Shown: one piece after another, positions 1 through 6,843 of the stretch | Layout: every line of letters begins with the position of its first letter | Position numbering within the stretch: the stretch's first letter is position 1 | IMG/VR virus record: IMGVR_UViG_3300043424_000578 | Span: 1-34,386 of that record | Direction: 5' to 3' (one strand) | Origin: a virus | Length of the DNA stretch: 34,386 nucleotides | The notes under the pieces: generated by a model | Told to the model about the DNA's origin: nothing | Databases searched by the model: none | Seen by the model: only the letters and a program-made list of their open reading frames with translations | Made by a program: the position numbers and the translations under genes

Positions 1-136
1 AAATTTACGCCAAAGCTCAAGCGTGCTTTGAGTTTTAAGGCAAAATCTAAACATCCCGCCGACAGATTTGCCAAATTCCGCAAACCCTCCCGTCCCCCTC
101 CGTGCTCTCTGTGTCCTCCGTGGTTAAATCCTAATC

Positions 137-159
137 TTTGACACGCCCGCCGAGGCGTG
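137..159 (+). promoter_or_regulatory. TTTGACA plus start-codon hairpin, gpW-like gene (copy 1)
   Basis: TTTGACAC lies at 137-144. It is followed by the stem CACGCC (142-147) / GGCGTG (154-159) around the loop cgccga. The GTG start codon of the gpW-like gene is the last three bases of the stem. In the second copy (34075-34097) the stem is the same but the loop is ccctcc. No Shine-Dalgarno sequence precedes the start. Confidence 0.6.
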
Positions 160-432
160 ACCGACCTCGACAAAATCTCCGGCGTTAAAGCCTTCCTCCG
201 CCGCACCAAGACCACCGCCGAACTCGAAGCCCTCGCGCTCGCCACCTTCGCGTCGGCCACCGAGGAAGTCGTCATCACATCCCTCGGCTCCGAAGGCGCA
301 AGCAGCGCCGGACAGATCAGCTTCCCCAAGTGGCTCCTCCTCCAAGCCGTCGAAGAACTCCTCTCCGAAGGCACCCACGGCCGCCAGCTCGGCACCTTCG
401 CCAACTTCGGCGCAGTGACCTCCCCCGTTTGA
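157..432 (+). CDS. gpW-like head-tail joining protein (copy 1)
   Basis: This 91-residue protein starts at GTG inside a hairpin. It is predicted helical at both ends, with a central ITSLGSEG segment resembling the strand-turn region of lambda gpW. Its place between the terminase genes (across the circular junction) and the portal gene is where lambda carries W. gpW sits in the portal vertex and prepares the filled head for tail joining. The family assignment rests on gene order and a weak overall pattern. A variant with about ten substitutions is encoded at 34095-34370; the last 36 residues are identical because the DNA there is identical. The stop TGA lies inside the TTTGACAC motif that precedes the portal gene. 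Confidence 0.6.
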   Translation: MTDLDKISGVKAFLRRTKTTAELEALALATFASATEEVVITSLGSEGASSAGQISFPKWLLLQAVEELLSEGTHGRQLGTFANFGAVTSPV

Positions 433-457
433 CACGCCGCCGAGGGCAATGCCCTCG
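428..457 (+). promoter_or_regulatory. TTTGACA plus start-codon hairpin, portal gene
   Basis: TTTGACAC at 428-435 contains the stop codon of the upstream gene (430-432). A 7-bp perfect stem follows, CGAGGGC (441-447) / GCCCTCG (451-457), around the loop AAT. The portal ATG (449-451) spans the loop and the first stem base. No Shine-Dalgarno sequence is present, so ribosomes finishing the upstream gene may be needed to open the start. Confidence 0.6.
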
Positions 458-1903
458 AAAATCAAGAAATCAAGTGGATGGGGAGGCACCCGCCCCGGCG
501 CCGGCCGTCCGCGCAAACTAGACGCCCAAGCCGCCGCGTTCGAGGCCGCCGAGCACTCGACCGCCCGCAGCTTGATTTTCGTCAACACCGTTGACCCCAA
601 GCGCGAAGTCACGCCCCGCACCCGCGAGGAGCTCATCCGCAAAGCCCGCTGGCTCTACAACAACATCCCCTCTGTCACATACATCATCGAGCACATCGCT
701 CAGCGCGCCATCGGCCTCGGCATCGTCCCGAAAGCCCGCACCACCGACCCCGCGTGGAACCGCATCGCCGAGCGCCATTTCGAGGACCGCGCCTGCGGAG
801 AAGCCTGGGCATTCGACGCCAGCGACTCCGTCAATTTCTACTCCGCGCAATCCCTCATCGTCCGACAGGTCGCACTCGATGGCGATGTCTTCGCGCAGAA
901 GCTCGTCACCGGCACCGACGGCGCACGCTTCCGCTTCATCGGCGGCGAGAGCGTCGGCAATACGCTGAACTCCCCCGACTACGCTTTCGACGGCCTCCTC
1001 CTCGACCGCTTTGGCGCGCCCCGCAGCTACCGCGTCATCACCGACCGCACCAACGGCAAATTCGTCGATGTCCCCGCCGACGACATGATGCACATCCGCC
1101 ATGTCCGCCGGATCGGCCAGCCGCGCGGAGTCTCGTGGCTCCACTCCGCCATCATCCCCGCGCAAGACCAAAGCGAGACGAAAGCCTACGCAAAAGGCAG
1201 CACCAAAATGCAGGCGCAGATTGGCTATGTCATCAACAGCAACGAAGCGCAAAAAATCGGCCTCGGCGCGACAAGGATCACCAATTCCGCAGGTGACGAA
1301 ATCAGCACGGACAACCTTTACAATGGGAACATCATCGCCCGCCTAAAGCCGGGCGAGTCTATCCAGAGTTTCAAAAACGAATCTCCAGGCGCTTGGTTTG
1401 AGCCGCTCATGCGCGACTACACGAGCGACATCGCCCGCGCTGTTGGCGTGCCTCCAGAGGCAATGATGCTACTCGTCGGCCTCGCAGGCACCGAGACCCG
1501 CGCCCTCCTCGAAGTCGCGCAGAACTTCCTCGACCGCATTCAGCAGATGGTCATCGATCAATTCTGTTTCCCCGCGTGGAAATACTGGGTGTGGCAGGAA
1601 ATCCAAGCCGGTCGCCTGCCCTATCCCGGCGATGATTGGTGGCGCGTCGAGTGGGTCACCCCCCGCAAGATCACGGTCGATAATGGGAGAGATGGCAGGT
1701 TGTATGCCCAGCTCCTCGACTCCGGGTATCTGAGCTGGGAGCGCTACTGCAACATGCACGGCCTCGATGCCGAAGCCGAAGAGGACGACATCCTCGCCTC
1801 CTATGTCCGCCGCAAAGCCAAGTGCGAAGCCCTCGGCCTCGACCTCGGCCAAGTCTTCCCCAACCAGCAAAGCCAACTCACCTCAACCCCAATCCCATCA
1901 TGA
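449..1903 (+). CDS. Portal protein, lambda gpB type
   Basis: This 484-residue protein forms the dodecameric ring at one capsid vertex through which DNA is packaged and ejected. The family is recognised from the region after residue 60 (YNNIPSVTYIIEHIAQRAIG), the central VPADDMMHIRHVRRIGQPRG segment typical of lambda-type portals, and the late GVPPEAMMLLVG segment. Its length fits the family. The N-terminus has a basic RPGAGRPRK stretch, a motif also seen in the small basic protein at 33601. The gene is followed by the ClpP-like protease, as in lambda (B then C), with a 4-base ATGA overlap. The start codon lies in a hairpin. Confidence 0.93.
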   Translation: MPSKIKKSSGWGGTRPGAGRPRKLDAQAAAFEAAEHSTARSLIFVNTVDPKREVTPRTREELIRKARWLYNNIPSVTYIIEHIAQRAIGLGIVPKARTTDPAWNRIAERHFEDRACGEAWAFDASDSVNFYSAQSLIVRQVALDGDVFAQKLVTGTDGARFRFIGGESVGNTLNSPDYAFDGLLLDRFGAPRSYRVITDRTNGKFVDVPADDMMHIRHVRRIGQPRGVSWLHSAIIPAQDQSETKAYAKGSTKMQAQIGYVINSNEAQKIGLGATRITNSAGDEISTDNLYNGNIIARLKPGESIQSFKNESPGAWFEPLMRDYTSDIARAVGVPPEAMMLLVGLAGTETRALLEVAQNFLDRIQQMVIDQFCFPAWKYWVWQEIQAGRLPYPGDDWWRVEWVTPRKITVDNGRDGRLYAQLLDSGYLSWERYCNMHGLDAEAEEDDILASYVRRKAKCEALGLDLGQVFPNQQSQLTSTPIPS

Positions 1904-2997
1904 CCAAATTTTATGCTTTGGAAAAATCCAACGACGGCACAGCAACGATTCATCTCTATGACGAGGTCGGTGCTTTCGGCGCAGGCTCAAAAGAATTCCT
2001 CTCCGACCTCGCCAAGCTCGACGGCCAACACATCCATCTTCGGATCAATTCACCCGGTGGATCGGTTATCGAAGGTTCCGCCATCTACAACTCACTTCGC
2101 CGCCACAAAGGCGGGCTGACCGTCCACATCGACGCGCTCGCCGCCTCGATGGCCAGCGTCATCGCCATGGCCGGAGCGCCAGTCTACATCGCCGACAACG
2201 CCCTCATGATGATCCACAACCCGTGGACGATTTCTGCTGGCGATGCCGACCAGCTCCGCAAAGAAGCCGACCTCCTCGACAAACTGAAGAGCACCCTCGT
2301 CAACGCGTATGTGCGGAAGACCGGCATGGATCAAAACCAAGTCGCCGAGATGATGGATGCCGAGACCTGGCTCGATGCCGTCGAAGCCGTCGCGCTCGGA
2401 TTTGCCGACGCCATCGAGGAAGGCGTGGCCGCCGCAGCCACCGCAACACCGGAAAGTTTGCGCGCTCGATTTGACAAATTCGCCAAGGGCATGACCGAAC
2501 CAGTAGTCACCGAAACGCCCGAACAGCCCGAGGTCGTCGAGACCCCCGAGGCTAGCATCGTGAGCGAAAACGCCGAAACTCCCGCGCCCGAAGTCATCGA
2601 GACTCCCGTCTCGGAAGAAGTCGCCGCCGAGCCGGTCGTTGAGGAAATCCCCGCCGAGCCAGTCGCCGAGCCGCAAGCCAAGGCCAGCGCCGCCGACTCC
2701 ATCCTCGCCAAATACAACGAACTCTCTGCGAAGCTAGACAGCGCCCTCGCCGAAGCCTCCGCCTACCGGGCGAAGTTCGACGGCGTCACCCAAGACCTCG
2801 CCCGCCTCGAGCGCAGCCTCGGCCTCGCTCCCGCCCGCATCGTCCCACTCATCGAAAATTCCGCGTCAGAGGCAGCCGATCCCGTTGCCGAATACCTGGC
2901 CGCAGTCGAGGCCGGCGACCGCAAAGCCGCCTCGCTCCTCTTCGAAAAACACAAAGCCGCCATCTGGCAGCACCGCAATAAAATTTCCAAGGCCTGA
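1900..2997 (+). CDS. ClpP-like prohead protease with scaffold-like C-terminus
   Basis: This 365-residue protein starts at ATG 1900, overlapping the portal stop. Residues 1-195 are a ClpP/S49-type serine protease domain: INSPGGSV at 50-56, the nucleophile region AASMASV with likely catalytic Ser83, and MMIHNPW with likely catalytic His106. Residues 200-280 are a low-complexity stretch rich in Pro, Glu and Val. The last 85 residues are charged and helical, with a coiled-coil look. This matches lambda C/Nu3, where protease and scaffold share one reading frame. An internal start could give free scaffold, but I see no convincing one. The enzyme is expected to mature the procapsid and then degrade itself. 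A longer upstream reading frame exists, but its extra residues overlap the portal gene. Confidence 0.9.
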   Translation: MTKFYALEKSNDGTATIHLYDEVGAFGAGSKEFLSDLAKLDGQHIHLRINSPGGSVIEGSAIYNSLRRHKGGLTVHIDALAASMASVIAMAGAPVYIADNALMMIHNPWTISAGDADQLRKEADLLDKLKSTLVNAYVRKTGMDQNQVAEMMDAETWLDAVEAVALGFADAIEEGVAAAATATPESLRARFDKFAKGMTEPVVTETPEQPEVVETPEASIVSENAETPAPEVIETPVSEEVAAEPVVEEIPAEPVAEPQAKASAADSILAKYNELSAKLDSALAEASAYRAKFDGVTQDLARLERSLGLAPARIVPLIENSASEAADPVAEYLAAVEAGDRKAASLLFEKHKAAIWQHRNKISKA

Positions 2998-3035
2998 GCC
3001 AAGGAGAACCCAACCACCAACCCAACACCAACAAA

Positions 3036-3881
3036 ATGCCCAATACATTCGACAGCGCCCTGGTTGCTGACTCCATCGCTCAGCAGACCAAAACCGTCCT
3101 CAGCAAGCGCCTCAGCGCGCTCAACCTCTTCGCCTCCGATTTCTCTTCGGATGTTAAGAAGCCAAAAGACACCGTCCATGTGCCAATCGCTTCCGCGACT
3201 GCCAGCACCTCGGTGAACCCCACCACCTTCAACTCGATCGGCGGCACGACCCTCGGCAAAGCCACGGTCTCGCTCGATCACATCTACCAGCCCTTCGGCC
3301 TCAGCTACAGCGACCTCCAATCTGCACACCGCTTGGAGCGCCTCATCCAAATCAATTTGGATGCGATCGCGGACAAAATCTGGACCCTCGCCACGACTCC
3401 CGTGACTGTCGCGAACTTCGGCGCCGCCGTTGTCACCGCAGCTCCCTCGAGCGTGAACGCCGCCAGCGGCGACCTCGCCAGCCTGTGGGCAGCCGTCCAC
3501 AAGAGCGCCCGCAAAGGCCTCGTTGTCTCGCCCGTTGTTTACAGCCAACTCATCCCGACCAGCACCACCGCCCTCAACCTCGGCGACGGAGCTTACGGCT
3601 TCGAGAACGGCGTCCACTACGCCACCAGCTTCGGCGGTGAAGCGGGCCTCTACGGCTTCGCATGCTCCCCAGAGGCGCTCGTCATGGCCGCAGCCGTCCC
3701 CGCCCTTGCGGATAACGACTACCTCGTCAGCGACTCTGTCACCCTCGATCAGATCGGCCTCTCGATCGCTTACAATGTGTATAGCGACAAGAGCACCCGC
3801 TCGCTCATCGCTTCCTTGGAAGTGATGTTCGGCGCAGCCGCCGGCCTCACCGATGGCACGATGGCCCTGATGGTCGACTAA
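3036..3881 (+). CDS. Major capsid protein (HK97-fold candidate)
   Basis: This 281-residue protein follows the prohead protease and precedes a strong terminator, the usual place of the abundant capsid subunit. Supporting features are a hydrophilic N-terminal helix (DSALVADSIAQQTKTVLSKR), a central segment with SYSDLQSAHRLERLIQINLDAIADKIW like the long spine helix region, and a beta-rich C-terminal half. There is no separate decoration gene between protease and capsid, unlike lambda D. The leader is CA-rich (ccaacccaacaccaacaaa). An AAGGAG lies about 30 bases upstream of the ATG, too far to act as a normal Shine-Dalgarno. Precise fold membership needs a profile search. Confidence 0.8.
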   Translation: MPNTFDSALVADSIAQQTKTVLSKRLSALNLFASDFSSDVKKPKDTVHVPIASATASTSVNPTTFNSIGGTTLGKATVSLDHIYQPFGLSYSDLQSAHRLERLIQINLDAIADKIWTLATTPVTVANFGAAVVTAAPSSVNAASGDLASLWAAVHKSARKGLVVSPVVYSQLIPTSTTALNLGDGAYGFENGVHYATSFGGEAGLYGFACSPEALVMAAAVPALADNDYLVSDSVTLDQIGLSIAYNVYSDKSTRSLIASLEVMFGAAAGLTDGTMALMVD

Positions 3882-3912
3882 TTACCCGACACCCGACAAC
3901 ACCAGCCCGCAA

Positions 3913-3955
3913 ACGCCTCGCCGGTTCTCACTCCCGGCGGGGCGTTTTGCTTTTT
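3913..3955 (+). terminator. Intrinsic terminator after the capsid gene
   Basis: A 12-bp stem (3913-3924 with 3934-3945, one G-U pair) and a 9-base loop are followed by TTTGCTTTTT. It should partly stop transcription after the capsid gene, keeping capsid message above connector and tail message. Its T-tract runs straight into the next TTTGACAC element. Confidence 0.9.
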
Positions 3956-3977
3956 GACACGCAGCGAGAAGCGTGTC
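3953..3977 (+). promoter_or_regulatory. TTTGACA plus start-codon hairpin, connector gene
   Basis: TTTGACAC (3953-3960) overlaps the terminator T-tract. The stem GACACGC (3956-3962) / GCGTGTC (3971-3977), with an 8-base loop, holds the GTG start (3973-3975) in its 3' arm. TTGACA resembles a -35 box, but no -10 lies 16-18 bases downstream. Confidence 0.6.
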
Positions 3978-4299
3978 GCCATCTCAAAAGAGCCGCCTCG
4001 AAACCCTCGCCGCCTCCGCGCGCAATTCGCTCCTCGGCATTCCGGTAAAATTCCGCGCGCAGGATCTCCGCGCCTGCATCTCCCCCGTCGCCGTCTCCTT
4101 CGATCTCGAAAGCGGCGGCCTCCGCCAGGGTGGCGAGTTCACCGTCCGCTTTCAAGCCAGCGACCTCGAGAGCGCCCCACGCCGTGGCGAATCGATCCAC
4201 TTCCACGGCCGCAGCTACCTCGTCCAGCAAGTCGGCGAATCGCTCAACAACCCCGCCGAATACACCGCCACCGTCAGCCCCGCCGGAGGTGGCCAATGA
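3973..4299 (+). CDS. Head-tail connector (FII-like/stopper candidate)
   Basis: This 108-residue protein has a helical N-terminus and a beta-rich C-terminal two thirds with patterns such as RRGESIHFHGRSYLVQQV, as expected of small head-tail connector or stopper proteins that seal the filled head. The position is right: first gene after the capsid, directly before a tail-terminator candidate. It starts with GTG in a hairpin and overlaps the next gene by 4 bases. The family is inferred mainly from order and size. Confidence 0.6.
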   Translation: MSPSQKSRLETLAASARNSLLGIPVKFRAQDLRACISPVAVSFDLESGGLRQGGEFTVRFQASDLESAPRRGESIHFHGRSYLVQQVGESLNNPAEYTATVSPAGGGQ

Positions 4300-4703
4300 A
4301 TTTAGAAGTCGAAACCTCCCTCGCCGCGTGGCTCCGCGCCACGCCCGCCTTTGACGGCATCCCCGTCCACACCGGCCAGAGCAGCGACCCGATCGCCAAC
4401 GACCAGCCCGTCCTGATCGTCGGCGTCGAGAGCACCGAGGCCATCGTTCGCGGCCTCTACAAAGTCACCGCCTCCATCGTCCTCGCCACCCCGAGCGTCG
4501 TCGAGGCCGCGCTGGATACCCACGCCGCCCTCGCCTCGTCGCTCAAAACCTCCCTCCTCGCCGCCGACCAACTCGCCGCCTCCTTCGCCGCGCCGCTCAC
4601 CCTCGCCGGCGCCGACCTCCGCACCTGGTCCGAGAGCCAGCAAGACGGCCGCTGGCTCACCACAGCCGCGCTGACCCTCGGCCTCGTCGAGTCCGCGATT
4701 TGA
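4296..4703 (+). CDS. Tail terminator candidate (gpU-like)
   Basis: This 135-residue protein starts at ATG 4296. The GGAGGT upstream is one of the few clear Shine-Dalgarno sequences in the late region. The N-terminal LEVETSLAAWLRATPAFDGIPVHTG and the following VLIVGVESTEAIVRGLYKVTASIVLAT fit the alpha/beta small tail-terminator or minor tail U type, which caps the tail tube and binds the connector. The gene lies between a connector gene and the tube candidate, as U does in lambda. A much longer reading frame starts at 3954, but its first part only shadows the connector gene. The stop codon lies within a TTTGACAC motif (4699-4706) that has no hairpin after it. Confidence 0.6.
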   Translation: MNLEVETSLAAWLRATPAFDGIPVHTGQSSDPIANDQPVLIVGVESTEAIVRGLYKVTASIVLATPSVVEAALDTHAALASSLKTSLLAADQLAASFAAPLTLAGADLRTWSESQQDGRWLTTAALTLGLVESAI

Positions 4704-4753
4704 CACCCGCCACCTCTCCGTAACCCGCAACCCAACCCAACCAACTCAAAATC

Positions 4754-5122
4754 ATGGCAGCTTCAATCTACCGCTCATCGGCCGTCTCTTCGGCCACTTA
4801 TGGAACACCGGATGTTTCCGGACTCATCGTCACCGGCTTTTCGATTTCGGAATCCGCCGATGTCCAAGAGGTGAAAGACGACCAGGGCAGCGTCGTTGCC
4901 GTAGCAGTCGGCGAGCCCATCCAAGAGGTCAGCGTCGAAGGCATGCGCACCGGCAGTTTTTCGCTGACCGTTGGCGGCACCGCCTCCATCACGATGCCCC
5001 AAGGCACATCCCTCGGCTCGACCACCATCTGCACCAGCTTGGAAACCAGCTTCGCCGCCGAGCAGTTCGAGACCGTCAGCGCGACGCTCCGCAGCTACGG
5101 CACCGCGATGACCGCCTCCTAA
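4754..5122 (+). CDS. Major tail (tube) protein candidate
   Basis: This small 122-residue protein is almost all beta-prone, rich in Ser, Thr, Val and Gly. It has ISESADVQEVKDDQGSVVAV near residue 30, a pattern seen in tail tube subunits. It lies between the tail-terminator candidate and the frameshifted chaperones, where lambda has V. It is short for a tube protein, so a tube-like minor protein is the alternative. Its leader is G-poor and CA-rich (caacccaacccaaccaactc). Confidence 0.55.
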   Translation: MAASIYRSSAVSSATYGTPDVSGLIVTGFSISESADVQEVKDDQGSVVAVAVGEPIQEVSVEGMRTGSFSLTVGGTASITMPQGTSLGSTTICTSLETSFAAEQFETVSATLRSYGTAMTAS

Positions 5123-5136
5123 TCCCCACCCTCCGC

Positions 5137-5166
5137 GCCGGGGCAGTCGCCTAGCGGCTCCCCGGC
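5137..5166 (+). promoter_or_regulatory. Strong intergenic hairpin after the tube gene
   Basis: GCCGGGG (5137-5143) pairs with CCCCGGC (5160-5166). The stem continues inward with A-T and GTCGC/GCGGC around the loop CTA, giving 13 pairs with one bulged C. There is no T-tract, so it is not an intrinsic terminator. It may stabilise the 3' end of the tube message or set the start rate of the gene at 5182. Confidence 0.6.
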
Positions 5167-5181
5167 CGCACCCCACGAGAA

Positions 5182-5583
5182 ATGCACCCACGACACATTG
5201 CCATTTTCAACACGCGCGACCTCAAGCTCGCCAGCATCCTCACGGCCCTCGGCTTTGAGTTCGAGAGCGACAAAGCCCCCGCGACCCGCATCAAGCGCGA
5301 GAGCGGAGACGAGAGCACCGTCTTCCACTTCAAAGCCGCGCACCCCACCAGCGGCCAGCAAGCCGACGAGGTCATGCGCGCCTTCGCCAGCGAGGATTTC
5401 ATCGAGAAAAACCCCGAGTCTCCCGTGTCCTACATGCTCGCCGCCCTGCGCAACCGCGATCAACTCCTCACCGCCATCAAGGCCATCCCCCGCCAGATCG
5501 TTTTCGAGCGCAACGGCAAGATCGTGAGCATCTCCGAAAACGCCACCGAAGCCGACAAGAAGCGCTTCGCAAAATTTCTTTAA
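5182..5583 (+). CDS. Conserved-looking tail-region protein, function unknown
   Basis: This 133-residue protein begins HPRHIAIFNTRDLKLASILTALGFE. That pattern recalls small proteins of the DUF5659 type, where a strand is followed by a helix ending in LGF, but the similarity is only by eye. It is charged and has no membrane segment. It lies between the tube candidate and the tail chaperones, so a tail assembly role is likely but unproven. No Shine-Dalgarno precedes it. Confidence 0.6.
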   Translation: MHPRHIAIFNTRDLKLASILTALGFEFESDKAPATRIKRESGDESTVFHFKAAHPTSGQQADEVMRAFASEDFIEKNPESPVSYMLAALRNRDQLLTAIKAIPRQIVFERNGKIVSISENATEADKKRFAKFL

Positions 5584-5605
5584 CCAACCAACCCACGACA
5601 AACAC

Positions 5606-5998
5606 ATGACAGATACCAACGACCTCCTCACCGACGACGAAGCCCTCCGCGAGCAAGCCATGACCAGCGGACCTCAAAAACTCTCCCGATGGGAAATGCG
5701 ACCAACCGCCGCGCTGGAAATCTCCTGGATGCAACGAAACAAAATCCTCTCTCCCGAGATGGATATCCTCTGGCGATCCGGCGGCTTCGCCTTCATCCAC
5801 AGCGCGCCGAAAGCCTCCGTGCGCTCCGTGGTCAACGACTTCTCCCGCTTCGCCATCGCCGTCGACGATTGGATGGAAAAACAAAACCCCACCGCCTCCG
5901 AGATCGCCGAACTCCAAAAGCTCTGCCTCGAGCGGACCAACGAGTATTTCGCCAGCTTCTCCGAGACCCAAGGCGGAAAGTCCGCCTCGGGAAACTAA
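5606..5998 (+). CDS. Tail assembly chaperone, G-like (zero-frame product)
   Basis: This 130-residue, helix-rich acidic protein lies just upstream of the tape measure region. Its last codons are TCG GGA AAC TAA, a canonical X XXY YYZ slippery heptamer (GGGAAAC, 5989-5995) directly before the stop. That is the mark of the lambda G/G-T chaperone pair, which coats the tape measure protein and brings tube subunits to it. Most ribosomes should end here and give the short form. The leader is CA-rich without a Shine-Dalgarno. Confidence 0.8.
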   Translation: MTDTNDLLTDDEALREQAMTSGPQKLSRWEMRPTAALEISWMQRNKILSPEMDILWRSGGFAFIHSAPKASVRSVVNDFSRFAIAVDDWMEKQNPTASEIAELQKLCLERTNEYFASFSETQGGKSASGN

Positions 5999-6219
5999 AC
6001 AGCCCCGGCTGGCTAGCAGGCTATGTTTACCGCATCGCTCGAATCACCGGCTGGGGCTTCCGCGAAATCCTCGAAGACCTCCCCTTCGCCGCAGGCCTCC
6101 AAATCATCCATGCCGACGACGCCGCCCACGGCCGCCGTCGCACCTGGACCCGCAACTCCCGCAAGGTGGATTTTGACTCCCTCGCTGCCATAGATGCCGC
6201 ATTTGAAAAACTGACCTAA
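5606..6219 (+). CDS. Tail assembly chaperone, G-T-like fusion by -1 frameshift
   Basis: A -1 slip on GGGAAAC (5989-5995) makes the ribosome read CTA at 5995-5997 next. It continues for 74 codons to TAA at 6217-6219, giving a 204-residue fusion. The second-frame part (SPGWLAGYVYRIARITGWGF and on) has no good start of its own and abuts the next gene exactly, so it is best explained as a fusion domain. In lambda the equivalent T domain recruits tube subunits. A stem of 10 pairs with two wobbles can form between 6003-6012 and 6047-6056, just after the slip site, and may stimulate it. Confidence 0.8.
5989..5995 (+). promoter_or_regulatory. -1 frameshift slippery site GGGAAAC
   Basis: In the zero frame the bases read (TC)G GGA AAC TAA, so both tRNAs can re-pair after slipping back one base. 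Lambda G-T uses the close relative GGGAAAG. The zero-frame stop follows at once, and a possible stimulatory stem lies 8 bases downstream (6003-6012 / 6047-6056). Confidence 0.85.
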
Positions 6220-6839
6220 TGGCAAAAAAATCCCAAAGCATCAATGTCGTGACCAGCGACTTCTCCCGCGCCATGCGGGAGATGTCGAAAATCACAGGGT
6301 TTTCGTTTGCTGAAATCATCCGCGCCGAGACCAAGTCCATCCTCCAGGCCGCCGCGAAAAAAACCGCCACCGCTCAGGTCAAGCTCATCGAGGCCAATGT
6401 CAACGCCAAGCCTGTGCGCACGCTGAACGGCAAGCGCTACTTCATGAAAAACCGCTATCCAGACACGATCTGGAAAGCCCTCCAGCTCCAGATCAAAAAC
6501 TCCATCAAGCGCCGAAAGGATGCCCGTGGCCTCTCGAAAAAATCGTGGGTGCAGATCGCCGAAAAGCTCGGCATCGAAATCTCCGTTCCGAACTATGTTG
6601 CCAAGGCCACGACGAAAAGCGGCGACTACCCCGAGAATGCCCAAGGCTCCGAAAAGCAAGAGGGCAACGCCTTCCACATCGAGATCACAAACTCCCGCAC
6701 CTACTCCCCTAGCGTGGTCGATGCCCTGCGCGCGGCCATGCGCGGCCGCACGAACTTCTTTAAGAAAAACCTCCGCCTCGGAGTCTTCCAGAAAACCTCG
6801 GAACTCGCCGCAAAATACCCTGGCTTGAAAGCCGCCTGA
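6219..6839 (+). CDS. Tail completion or minor tail protein candidate
   Basis: This 206-residue basic protein has a helical first half (DFSRAMREMSKITGFSFAEIIRAETKSILQAAAKKTA) like HK97 gp10 / lambda Z tail-completion proteins. Its second half mixes charged strands and helices. It shares one base with the stop of the chaperone fusion and lies directly before the tape measure, an unusual place for a Z-like gene. A tail-tube-associated minor protein is therefore an alternative. No Shine-Dalgarno is seen. Confidence 0.5.
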   Translation: MAKKSQSINVVTSDFSRAMREMSKITGFSFAEIIRAETKSILQAAAKKTATAQVKLIEANVNAKPVRTLNGKRYFMKNRYPDTIWKALQLQIKNSIKRRKDARGLSKKSWVQIAEKLGIEISVPNYVAKATTKSGDYPENAQGSEKQEGNAFHIEITNSRTYSPSVVDALRAAMRGRTNFFKKNLRLGVFQKTSELAAKYPGLKAA

Positions 6840-6843
6840 CACT

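Larger units (their letters stand above)
1..448. repeat. Left copy of the diverged contig-end repeat
   Basis: This segment matches 33945-34386. The first 109 bases are identical. The middle carries many substitutions and a 6-base indel around 126-134. The last 127 bases (322-448) are identical to 34260-34386, where the window stops. Real direct terminal repeats should be identical, so this is more likely the overlap of a circular or circularly permuted genome in which two strain variants of one region were assembled. An exact 127-base end match is what a de Bruijn assembler with k=127 leaves. The unique genome would then be about 33.94 kb. Confidence 0.85.

Noticed and set aside
137-144. TTTGACAC as a sigma-70 -35 box
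   Set aside because: None of the six hairpin-linked sites has a -10-like hexamer 16-18 bases downstream.
1-448. Physical direct terminal repeats of a linear virion genome
   Set aside because: The two copies are not identical in the middle, whereas replicated terminal repeats should be; circular overlap of strain variants explains them better.
2763-3617. A 284-codon - strand frame over protease and capsid genes
   Set aside because: Antisense shadow with no recognisable domain; the capsid and protease frames are well supported.
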